Positions 1 to 6,389 of a stretch of 18,537 nucleotides of DNA are shown here, piece by piece. Position 1 is the first letter of the stretch. Every line of letters begins with the position of its first letter. The stretch spans positions 1 to 18,537 of the forward strand of contig JAGWAK010000016.1 of assembly GCA_021296435.1 (NCBI GenBank), read 5' to 3'. The translations under genes were made by a program, and so were the position numbers. The notes under the pieces were generated by a model. That model had not been told where the DNA came from. It did no database searches and worked only from the letters and a program-made list of their open reading frames with translations. The DNA is from Acidimicrobiia bacterium. Its GTDB lineage: Bacteria; Actinomycetota; Acidimicrobiia; Acidimicrobiales; CATQHL01.

Positions 1-1
1 C

Positions 2-187
2 GAACGCTTCCACCGCATCCTCCTCGAGGAATGGGCCTACATCACACCCTGGACCAGCGAAACCCAACGCCACCAGGCCTACCGCGGCTTCCTCCACTAT
101 TACAATTACCACCGACCCCACGGCGCACTCGACTGGAACACACCAGCCTCAACCCTCCGGGACAACCTCCCCAGCATGCACACCTAG
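2..187 (+). mobile_element. IS481-type transposase, C-terminal end (5' partial)
   Basis: The reading frame enters from the left edge and stops at TAG 185-187, giving 61 residues of a DDE integrase-core transposase. It begins ERFHRILLEEWAY, the stretch that carries the third catalytic residue (the Glu of DDE) in IS481/IS3-type enzymes, and continues with YYNYHRPHGAL and a C-terminal NTPASTL. This tail is typical of IS481-family transposases, which insert by cut or copy of the element. The stop codon overlaps by two bases the stop of the phage portal gene on the other strand, so the element ends at or next to a phage gene. I see no clear terminal inverted repeat, because the other end of the element lies outside the window. 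Whether the element is complete cannot be judged. Confidence 0.85.
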
Positions 188-1259
188 CCGACGGCGAGTA
201 GCCCCGAGGCCGTTAGTGCCTGTTCGATGCTGACGCCGCCTTGCACCATCTTGGCGAACCCGGCGGCGCGGCCGGCCACGTCGAGCGGGTAGGGGTCGAA
301 GCGCAGCGCTACGTCGGTCTCGAGCATGGCCCGCAGTTCGGACTCGAGGATTCGCGCCAGCGGCGCCACGGTGCCCATGTGCCAGCGCCGGAGAGCTTCC
401 CGTTCGGCGGTGCCGTCGGCGTCGGAGAACATCGACGCGGGCGTGCCGGTGGCGGCGAGGGTCCGGGCGAACGCGTCGCGGGCGATTTCGGGCATGGTGG
501 CCGGCGGGGCGGATCCGAGGTGGCTGGCGGTCCAGTCGCGTTGCGGCGCTGAGGCGCGGCCTTCGCCCCAGCCGGCGGCGGTTGTTTTCACGAGTAGCGC
601 CTTGCCGCGTGCTCGGCCGATGTCGGCGCGGAGGGCGGCGAATGTGTCGCCGTCTTGGTCGGGATCGCCGCCGCCGTCGTGTGGGACGGCGAAAAGTTGG
701 GCGAGCGGTCCGGCGGTTTCGTCGGCGAGGGATCGTTCGGCTTCGCTGCTGAGGCGGGCGGTTGTGTGTGCCCACGAGAGGGGCCCGGTGCCGACGTAGG
801 GCTGTCCGGGTGTGCCGCCCCAGCGGACGAACACGACGCCTGCCGCGCTGACGTGCCACGTGGTGCTCGTGGACGGCCCGTAGGCGGTGGCCGCACGGTC
901 CACGTGTCGGGGTCGTGGTCGCCCTCGAAATGCCACGACGCGGCGGGTACGAGGCGCACGCGGTCGCCGTTGGTGCGGATCACGTGCAGCGAGTCGCCCG
1001 AGCGCACGAGGTCGCGACCGACTTGGGCGAGGAACATCGGCGTGACGGCTTCGCTGGCCCACGGGGGCCCGGTCACTGCGGCGGAGGCGAACGCCAGCGA
1101 CAGGGCCCCGGCGGCGGCTTCCACCGCGGCGGTCGAGGAGGCGTCGGCGGCGTTGCCGACGGCTTAGGCTTCGATGAGGCGCACGACGGCGTCGGTGAAG
1201 TCGCCGTCGGATTTTGGGCCGGGGGGCGGCGGGTAGGGCAGCGCGGTGCTCACAGCCAC
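184..1259 (-). pseudogene. phage portal protein, broken by a nonsense codon and a frameshift
   Basis: The portal forms the DNA entry ring of a tailed-phage capsid. Three pieces of frame join into one portal-like protein. Piece 1 (1259-1167) starts at GTG after a GAGGCGG site and ends FTDAVVRLIEA before TAA (1164-1166). Piece 2 continues in the same frame with AVGNAADASSTAAVEAAAG and runs to about 892 (DPDTWTVR). Piece 3, in another frame, resumes with ATAYGPSTSTTW and runs to TAG 184-186, with portal-like stretches such as GGTPGQPYVGTGPLSW, RGKALLVKTTAAGWGEG and ADGTAEREALRRWH. The junction needs one extra G in GTGCGG|CCACC, so a 1-nt deletion near 891 is likely. The TAA is probably a CAA (Gln) changed by one transition. 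With two independent lesions this is most likely a dead prophage gene. Confidence 0.82.
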
Positions 1260-1294
1260 AGCCGCCGCCTCGAAGGGATGGTGAGCGCGGCGCG

Positions 1295-2220
1295 TTAAGC
1301 GGGCGGCGTGTCGGTGGCTGCGATCCCGCCCGCGCCCGCGGCGGTGATCGTCGGTGTGGGCCAGCCCTCTCGGGCGTCGGTGGCTGACACGATGAACGCT
1401 CGCGCTCGGGCTTTCGTGTAGCGCAGCGTGTCGCCGACCTGTTCGGCTTGGCTGGCGGCGGCGTCTAGGTGGGGCCGCACGATTACGCCGGTCGATTCGT
1501 TCGCCGCGAGCACGGCCCGGCCCGGGTCATCGTCGGGCAGGTCGATCGCGACGCCTGTGGTCCCGGCGCGGCGCAGCGTGCCGCGGCTCACCGATGCGAG
1601 CGGCCGGTCGTAGTGACCCCACGCGGCGATGACTTCCTGCTCGAACTGCTCGAAGACGGTGTCGAGCATCTCCTCGACCGCGTCGCCCATGAACGCCGCG
1701 AACCGGCACGCCGCGTCGCCGGCGCATTCGCAGTGCAGCCGTGCGGCCTTGGGGACGTTCGAGCGCAGCGTGTAGCCGATCCACTTCCGCAACTCGAGGC
1801 GCCCCGTGTACGAGGGCGTGTCCACGAGGCCGATGCCCTCGAGGTGCGCCCGCTCGATGACTCGCACGCCGCCGTCGCGGCGTTCGCTCAGGGCTCGGAA
1901 CTCGACACTCAGGTCCCACAATGCGCCCCGCCGGAGCAGGCTCAGCGCGGCGCCACCTTGGAGTTCGGCGCGGACCTCGAGGGCTCGGGGCGTGTCGGAG
2001 ACGGTGAGCCGGTTGCCGGTGGCGGCGAGCACGATGGCGGGGTCGTGTTGGAGGTTCAGCGCGAGCGGTCCGAGGGGCGCGAACGCGCCCGCTCAAAACG
2101 CTCGGCGCGGTCGCTGGCCTGTTCGCCATAGCGGACCGCTTCGCCGGTGAGGGTCCGGCCGTCGGAGCGGACCTCGAGAGGATTACCCCCGGGAATCCTC
2201 GACCTCTCTGGCTTGCAAAT
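1295..2220 (-). pseudogene. HK97-type prohead protease with duplicated fold, frameshifted
   Basis: Prohead proteases (family U35) mature the capsid. The intact 3' frame ends at TAA 1295-1297 and holds NLQHDP with the likely catalytic His (codon 2045-2047) and WDLSVEF with the likely catalytic Ser (1907-1909). The N-terminal part (PLEVRSDGRTLTGEAVRYGE...DRAERFERA) lies in another frame. The two join cleanly if a CG dinucleotide, inserted in a GCGCG run near 2083-2089, is removed. No ATG, GTG or TTG opens the N-terminal frame before an in-frame TAG at 2236-2238, so the 5' end is lost or uses an odd start (ATT 2218-2220 is taken here). The second half (about 1760-1330) resembles a degenerate copy of the first: GHYDRPLA, GVAIDLPDDDPG, VRPHLDA, TKARARAFIVSATDA. 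It keeps a His but not the Ser. Confidence 0.8.
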
Positions 2221-2242
2221 GACAAGCGTGTAGCTCTATAGT
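2213..2242 (+). promoter_or_regulatory. sigma-70 type promoter of the small Cys/His gene
   Basis: A -35-like TTGCAA (2213-2218) and a -10 TATAGT (2237-2242) are separated by 18 bp. The stretch is visibly richer in A and T than its surroundings. Transcription would start near 2249, about 29 nt before the ATG at 2278, leaving room for the AGGAG ribosome binding site. The promoter overlaps the damaged 5' end of the prohead protease on the other strand. Confidence 0.6.
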
Positions 2243-2277
2243 CGGAGACGGATGCATTCCAGACCAAAGGAGAACAA

Positions 2278-2523
2278 ATGTCCACCAATCATGCTCGCAA
2301 GTACTACTCTGGAGAGGCAGTCCGCCAGACCGGCGACTATGGATGCTTGGGCACCACACCGACGGGCGATCTGTGCCCGTCAGTTGTGCGGTTTGTGAAG
2401 GCGAAGGGCGTGAAGTTCACGCCCTGCCTTGAGCGACACGGGGATGCTTCCCCGGTGTGGATGGGTCCAGTACCTCTCAGCGAGACCGACTATTCCCGCC
2501 TCATTCTGGGTGAATGGGCGTGA
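2278..2523 (+). CDS. small Cys/His protein of unknown function (81 aa)
   Basis: I do not recognise this protein. It begins at ATG with a strong site AAAGGAGAACA just upstream and ends at TGA 2521-2523. It has three cysteines and a late His in the pattern C23-x9-C33-x16-C50-x3-H54, which could bind zinc, plus aromatic residues and an acidic end (LILGEWA). There is no signal peptide or membrane segment. Base composition is less GC-rich than in the genes to its right, and it sits alone between the phage remnant and the core chromosome. It has its own promoter and an undamaged frame, unlike the phage genes beside it. It may be a cargo gene of the mobile region or a phage-derived regulator; both are guesses. 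That it is a real gene is supported by the promoter, ribosome binding site and open frame together. Confidence 0.72.
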   Translation: MSTNHARKYYSGEAVRQTGDYGCLGTTPTGDLCPSVVRFVKAKGVKFTPCLERHGDASPVWMGPVPLSETDYSRLILGEWA

Positions 2524-2654
2524 CACTGAGCCGTCGTCGCCGGTGATAACCGCCCTGACAAGCGGGATTCGCTACCTCAGCGTTTCCGCAGCTCAGAGGC
2601 GGTAGTGAAGAACCGCGCAGCGCCCACCCCGGGCACCTGGCGGATGACGGACGT

Positions 2655-2684
2655 GCGGGCGTGCGGTCGGAGCCGGTCGCCCGC
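2655..2684 (-). terminator. possible hairpin terminator after the DAHP synthase gene
   Basis: GCGGGCG (2655-2661) and CGCCCGC (2678-2684) form a perfect 7-bp stem with a 16-nt loop, starting 7 nt past the stop of the DAHP synthase gene on the - strand. No U-tract follows, so it is only a candidate for the U-less type seen in high-GC bacteria. Confidence 0.3.
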
Positions 2685-2690
2685 GGTTAG

Positions 2691-4040
2691 TCAGGTGCGC
2701 AGCTTCTCGGCGACGCGGAAGGCCAGATCCAGCGACTGCCGCCCGTTCAGGCGGGGATCGCACATCGTCTCGTAGCGCATCGGCAGGTCGTCGTGCCCGA
2801 GATCCTCGGATCCGCCGAGGCATTCGGTCACGTCGTCGCCGGTGAGTTCCACGTGGATGCCGCCCGGCCAGGTGCCTTCGGCCCGATGTACGGCGAAGAA
2901 GCCGTCGATCTCGGCGCAGATGTCCTCGAAGTGGCGGGTCTTGTGCCCGCTGCTGGAGGACGTGAAGGTGTTGCCGTGCATGGGGTCGCAGGCCCACACA
3001 ACCGGATGGCCGGCGTCGCTCACGGCCCGCACCAGGCCCGGAAGCACGTCTGCGATCTTCTGAGCTCCCATCCGGGAGATCAGCGTCAGGCGGCCGGGAC
3101 GGCGCTCCGGGTTGAGTGCCTCGCACAGCTCCAGAACCTCGGCGGCCGTGACGGTGGGTCCCAGCTTGCAGCCCAGCGGGTTGCGGACGCCGCGCAGGAA
3201 CTCGACGTGCGCGCCGTCGAGTTGCCGGGTGCGCTCGCCGATCCAGAGCATGTGTGCTGAGCAGTCGTAGGGCTCGTCGGTGAGGGAGTCGCTGCGCGTC
3301 AGCGCCTCCTCGTAGGGGAGTATCAGGGCCTCGTGGCTGGTGAAGAAGTCCACGGTGTTCAGCGCCACGTGGTCGCTGCTGCCGATGCCGCAGGCGGCCA
3401 TGAAGCGCAGGGCGGCGTCGATGCCGCCCGCCAGCTCCTCGTAGCGCTTCCCGGCAGGGGAGGAGGCCACGAACTCCTGGTTCCAAGCGTGGACCCGGCC
3501 CAGATCGGCGAAGCCGCCCTTGGTGAACGAGCGCAGCAGGTTCAGCGTGGAAGCCGAGGCGTGATAGGCGGTGATCAGCCGGTTGGCGTCGGCCACCCGC
3601 GCCGAGGCGGAGAAGGTGATGTCGTTCACCATGTGCCCGCGGAACGAGGGCAGCGACTCGTCCTGTACCACTTCGGTGGGGCTCGAGCGTGGCTTGGCGA
3701 ACTGCCCGGCGATCCGGCCGACCTTGGTGACCGGCACGCCGGCTGAGTAGGTGAGGACCACAGCCATCTGCAGGATGACGCGCAGCCTGTCCCGGATGCT
3801 GTCCGCCGACAGGGAGTCGAAGGACTCGGCGCAGTCGCCGGCCTGCAGCAGGAACGCCCGGCCGGCGGCCACGTCGCTCAGCTTCGCGGTGAGATTGCGC
3901 GCCTCGCCGGCGAAGACCAGTGGCGGGAAGCCCGCCAGAATCTTGAGGACCCGCTCCAGGTCGGTGGCATCGGGCCAGACCGGCTGCTGCTGGGCCGGAA
4001 AGTGCCGCCAACTCTCTGGAGACCAGGGCTTCGCGGCCAT
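2691..4040 (-). CDS. aroG: 3-deoxy-D-arabino-heptulosonate 7-phosphate synthase, class II
   Basis: This enzyme condenses phosphoenolpyruvate and erythrose 4-phosphate to DAHP, the first step of the shikimate pathway, in the cytoplasm. The 449 residues match class II enzymes throughout. The metal ligands known from the Mycobacterium tuberculosis enzyme are present: Cys70 in LLQAGDCAESF, His355 in CDPMHGNT, Glu398 in HVELTGDD and Asp428 in CDPRLNG. The phosphate-binding GQFAKPRSS (112-120) and the WIGERTRQLDGAH stretch (266-278) are also intact. The N-terminus is somewhat shorter than in M. tuberculosis, where the extension helps in feedback control, so regulation may differ. The ATG at 4040 follows a GGAG site and lies 13 nt after the sigma factor stop, so the two genes are probably co-transcribed. 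Confidence 0.96.
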   Translation of the reverse strand: MAAKPWSPESWRHFPAQQQPVWPDATDLERVLKILAGFPPLVFAGEARNLTAKLSDVAAGRAFLLQAGDCAESFDSLSADSIRDRLRVILQMAVVLTYSAGVPVTKVGRIAGQFAKPRSSPTEVVQDESLPSFRGHMVNDITFSASARVADANRLITAYHASASTLNLLRSFTKGGFADLGRVHAWNQEFVASSPAGKRYEELAGGIDAALRFMAACGIGSSDHVALNTVDFFTSHEALILPYEEALTRSDSLTDEPYDCSAHMLWIGERTRQLDGAHVEFLRGVRNPLGCKLGPTVTAAEVLELCEALNPERRPGRLTLISRMGAQKIADVLPGLVRAVSDAGHPVVWACDPMHGNTFTSSSSGHKTRHFEDICAEIDGFFAVHRAEGTWPGGIHVELTGDDVTECLGGSEDLGHDDLPMRYETMCDPRLNGRQSLDLAFRVAEKLRT

Positions 4041-4053
4041 GATGCGCTCCGGT

Positions 4054-4884
4054 TCAGGCGGCGTCGGTGCGCTCGACAGCCCGCTCACGCACCACGTTGA
4101 CGGCGCGCTTGACGAGTCGCCGGGCGGCCTCTGCGGTGACACCCAACTCCTCACCGACCTCGCGGTAGCTCCGCTTCCGGCCGTCCTGCAGCCCGAAGCG
4201 CTGCTCGACCGCGTAGCGGGCACGCTCGTCGAGGACCGAAAGCAGGTCGGTGACCATCTCGTTGTCGGCGAACGCCATCACCATCTGCTCCGGTCCGGGG
4301 TTGCCGTCGGCGATGAGATCGATCAACTCGTTGCTGTCGTCGTCGCCGATGGTCCGGTCGAGAGACGTCGGGGTGGTGAGCCGGTGCAGGCGAGCGTGCT
4401 CTTCATCCAACTCGTCGCCGTTGCCGGAGACCTGGCGCAGCGCCGCCCGCAGGCTTGCCGAGCGGTCGCCCGGCAGGCGTACGAGGCTGGCCTTCTGGTC
4501 GAGTGCTCGGCCGATGGCCTGGCGGATCCAGAAGGTGGCGTAGGTGGAGAACTTGAACCCCTTGCGCCAATCGAACTTGTCCACGGCGTGCTCGAGTCCG
4601 AGGTTGCCCTCCTGGATCAGGTCGAGGAGCTCCATGCCCGGGGGAAGGGGATAGCGCCGCGCCACGCTGACCACAAGGCGGAGGTTGGAGCGGATGAACC
4701 GATCCTTGGCGGCGGCCGCAGCCCGGATTTCACGGTCGACGCGCCGGGTCCGCTCGCCGGCGGCCTTGCGTTCGGCGGCGGCGCGGCCGCGCTCGATGAT
4801 CTGCGACAGCTCGCGCTCGTCGGCGGCGGTGAGCAACGGCACCACGCCGATCTCGTTGAGGTACTGGCCAACTGAATCACTCAT
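4054..4884 (-). CDS. RNA polymerase sigma-70 family factor (primary-like, group 2)
   Basis: A sigma factor that directs RNA polymerase to promoters. In its 276 residues, region 1.2 is at 1-32 (VGQYLNEIG...LTAADERELSQIIERG). A charged, Ala/Arg-rich helix of about 28 residues follows. Region 2 lies at about 59-140, with RFIRSNLRLVVSVARRY, DLIQEGNLGLEHAVDKFD and the -10-reading KGFKFSTYATFWIRQAI, all close to primary sigma factors. Region 3 is short and acidic (about 141-205). Region 4 ends in the helix-turn-helix YREVGEELGVTAEAARRLVKRAV (240-262), where the recognition helix differs from the usual VTRERVRQIE, so -35 preference may be altered. It lacks the long N-terminal region 1.1 of the housekeeping factor. 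ATG at 4884 follows GAAGAAG. It is the first gene of an operon with DAHP synthase, below a CRP-type palindrome. Confidence 0.93.
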   Translation of the reverse strand: MSDSVGQYLNEIGVVPLLTAADERELSQIIERGRAAAERKAAGERTRRVDREIRAAAAAKDRFIRSNLRLVVSVARRYPLPPGMELLDLIQEGNLGLEHAVDKFDWRKGFKFSTYATFWIRQAIGRALDQKASLVRLPGDRSASLRAALRQVSGNGDELDEEHARLHRLTTPTSLDRTIGDDDSNELIDLIADGNPGPEQMVMAFADNEMVTDLLSVLDERARYAVEQRFGLQDGRKRSYREVGEELGVTAEAARRLVKRAVNVVRERAVERTDAA

Positions 4885-5039
4885 TGTCTTCTTCGTCTCT
4901 GCTTCGCTTGGTTTCCCACATCACGCGAGGCCGTCGGCGGCCACCGGTGCGATGCCCGTGGGTTCGGTCTGACTCGACTTGTTCCAACAACTCCTGGGGC
5001 TGTCTTGTTCCCGCCCCCTGACGCCTGGCGATCCGAGCT

Positions 5040-5055
5040 TGTGACAGATTTCACA
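5040..5055. promoter_or_regulatory. CRP/FNR-family binding site (TGTGA-N6-TCACA)
   Basis: The sequence TGTGACAGATTTCACA has two perfect half-sites, TGTGA and TCACA, six bases apart. This is the consensus bound by CRP, by GlxR of corynebacteria and by the mycobacterial CRP. It lies about 156 nt upstream of the sigma factor start and 240 nt upstream of nadD. The distance and operon order make the sigma factor-DAHP synthase operon the more likely target, but either side could respond. Confidence 0.65.
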
Positions 5056-5222
5056 GGTTCCGGAACGCCCTACGGGCGACCTTTGGCATCGGCCGCTGCA
5101 GGAGGAACTCGACCTGGTTCGCCAGAATCCGGTCGAGACCGAACGAGGGGCTATTTGCTCGCAGCTTTCCTTGCTTTTCCTGCCACCTGGCCCCAGCAAG
5201 GCGCCATACGGCACGCGCGGGA

Positions 5223-5250
5223 GCGCTGCAAGCACTTGTCACTGTAGCGC
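5223..5250 (+). other. hairpin upstream of nadD
   Basis: GCGCTGCA (5223-5230) pairs with TGTAGCGC (5243-5250) over 8 bp including one G-U pair, around a 12-nt loop. It ends 32 nt before the nadD -10 element. It could be the end of an unseen transcript or a DNA-level site; its role is unknown. Confidence 0.25.
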
Positions 5251-5282
5251 ATCGAGATCGTCAGGTCCAGCCAGCCGGGCGG

Positions 5283-5288
5283 TAGGTT
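5283..5288 (+). promoter_or_regulatory. -10 element of a leaderless nadD transcript
   Basis: TAGGTT fits the actinobacterial -10 pattern TAnnnT and ends 6 nt before the nadD ATG, so the mRNA would start at or next to the start codon. No good ribosome binding site is present at normal distance, which agrees with a leaderless message. Confidence 0.5.
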
Positions 5289-5294
5289 CGCATT

Positions 5295-5903
5295 ATGGAG
5301 GGTTCATCGAGCGCGGCGGCGCCCGGGCCCGAGCGGCTCGGCGTTTTCGGCGGAACCTTCGATCCGCCCCACATCGGCCACCTTGCCGCGGCGGAGGCGG
5401 CGCGCTGGGCGCTGGGCTTGCATCGTGTGCTCTTCGTGGTCGCCAACGCGCCATGGCAGAAGATCAATGACCAACCGGTGAGCCCGGCGGCCGATCGCCT
5501 GGCGCTCGTGCGCGCTGCGGTGACGAACCTCGAAGGGTTCGAGGTCTCGACGCTGGAGATCGATCGGGGAGGGGAATCGTCCACGGCCGAGACGCTGACC
5601 GAACTCACCAACGAATCACGGGAGTTGTTCCTCATCGTTGGCAGCGATCTCGCCGATTCTCTCGACAGTGGGCGCCGCCCCGAGGTCATCCGCTCCCTGG
5701 CAACGGTCGCGGTGGTGGCGCGGCTGGGTGCGACCGGAGATGGCGTGCCGCCGCCCGGTTGGCGCTGGATCCCGGTGGACGGCCCGGGTATCGAGGTCTC
5801 GAGCACGCACGTGCGGCGTTGGCTGGCGGAGGGCCATCCATTCGGGAGCGTCCTGTCGCGACCGGTGGCGGCCGAGATCGAGCGCCGGGGGCTCTATCGC
5901 TGA
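5295..5903 (+). CDS. nadD: nicotinate-nucleotide adenylyltransferase
   Basis: NadD joins nicotinate mononucleotide and ATP to form nicotinate adenine dinucleotide, the step before NAD synthase. The nucleotidyltransferase signature GVFGGTFDPPHIGHL (16-30) holds the catalytic HxGH (His26, His29). Further family stretches are LFVVANAPWQK (46-56), FLIVGSDLADSL (112-123) and the ATP-binding SSTHVRRWLAEG (169-180), ending with IERRGLY. At 202 residues it has the normal length. About 14 residues precede the first strand. The ATG at 5295 is the earliest start in the frame and sits 6 nt after a -10-like hexamer. Together with rsfS downstream it keeps the nadD-rsfS order common in bacteria. Confidence 0.95.
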   Translation: MEGSSSAAAPGPERLGVFGGTFDPPHIGHLAAAEAARWALGLHRVLFVVANAPWQKINDQPVSPAADRLALVRAAVTNLEGFEVSTLEIDRGGESSTAETLTELTNESRELFLIVGSDLADSLDSGRRPEVIRSLATVAVVARLGATGDGVPPPGWRWIPVDGPGIEVSSTHVRRWLAEGHPFGSVLSRPVAAEIERRGLYR

Positions 5904-5947
5904 GCGGCGAATCCGGCGCCATGGCAACCCGGGGTGCCGCAGCGATC

Positions 5948-5953
5948 TACACT
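5948..5953 (+). promoter_or_regulatory. -10 element of a possible separate rsfS promoter
   Basis: TACACT fits TAnnnT and ends 7 nt before the rsfS GTG at 5961. It lies in the 57-nt gap after nadD. No ribosome binding site precedes the GTG (ggcctgaGTG), so rsfS may be translated from its own leaderless mRNA in addition to read-through from nadD. Confidence 0.45.
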
Positions 5954-5960
5954 GGCCTGA

Positions 5961-6350
5961 GTGCGGCTCGGCAGAGACCGAAGCGACCTCATCTCCTGGG
6001 CAACTGCCGGGGCCAGAGCGGCACACGAGCACTTCGGCCGAGACACTCTCTTCATCGACGTGGCCGAGGTCCTGTCGGTCTGTGATTTCTTCGTCATCAC
6101 CAGCGGCGCCAACCCACGGCAGATCAAGGCCATCTGTGAACAGGTCACCGAGGGCGTGCGCGCCGCCGGGGGGCCCAAACCACTGTCGGTGGAGGGTCTC
6201 GATGCGCGCTCGTGGGTGCTGATGGACTTCGGCGATTTCGTCGTACACGTCTTCAGCGAGCGGGACCGCGAGTACTACCAACTCGAACGCCTCTGGGGCG
6301 ACTGTCCCCGGCTCTCCTGGGAACTCGGACTCGTGGCCGAGGCGGGCTGA
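5961..6350 (+). CDS. rsfS: ribosome silencing factor RsfS (Iojap family)
   Basis: RsfS binds protein L14 of the large ribosomal subunit and prevents subunit joining when nutrients are scarce. The 129-residue protein shows the family core: DTLFIDVAEVLSVCDFFVITSG (28-49), the ANPRQIKAI helix, and WVLMDFGDFVVHVFSERDREYYQLERLWGD (84-113). Normal length is about 110-130, so it is complete. The GTG at 5961 gives a natural N-terminus; no Shine-Dalgarno site is visible, and a TAnnnT hexamer stands 7 nt upstream. It follows nadD by 57 nt and converges with chorismate synthase, with 39 nt between the two stops. Confidence 0.94.
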   Translation: MRLGRDRSDLISWATAGARAAHEHFGRDTLFIDVAEVLSVCDFFVITSGANPRQIKAICEQVTEGVRAAGGPKPLSVEGLDARSWVLMDFGDFVVHVFSERDREYYQLERLWGDCPRLSWELGLVAEAG

Positions 6351-6389
6351 GGGGCCCACCGTGCCGGGAGTGCGAAAGGACCGCCCCGG

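Larger units (their letters stand above)
4885..5294. other. 410-nt gene-poor divergent intergenic region
   Basis: This gap separates the sigma factor (-) from nadD (+). It holds the CRP-type palindrome at 5040-5055, an imperfect hairpin at 5223-5250 and the nadD -10 element at 5283-5288. No ORF here is convincing. The best is a 63-codon frame on the - strand (5242-5051) whose second half has coding-like third positions, but its start has no clear ribosome binding site and it has no family I recognise. No -10/-35 pair for the sigma factor stands out. Confidence 0.6.

Noticed and set aside
1164..1166. The in-frame TAA of the portal as programmed read-through.
   Set aside because: A second, unrelated lesion in the same gene and one in the protease make decay more likely than recoding.
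2524..2690. A tRNA or phage attachment site at the border of the accessory and core regions.
   Set aside because: No cloverleaf, no TTCRANYC-type arm and no direct repeat could be found by eye.
2593..4011. A 472-codon - strand frame overlapping the DAHP synthase gene.
   Set aside because: It is a shifted frame of that gene, Arg/Pro/Gly-rich, with no family features.
5051..5242. A 63-codon - strand ORF in the sigma factor-nadD gap.
   Set aside because: No ribosome binding site, first half has mixed third positions, no recognised family, and it overlaps the CRP-type site. Left as a question, not called as a gene.
6351..6389. GGGGC...GCCCC as a bidirectional terminator between rsfS and aroC.
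   Set aside because: The stem is only 5 bp with a 27-nt loop and no T-tract on either strand.
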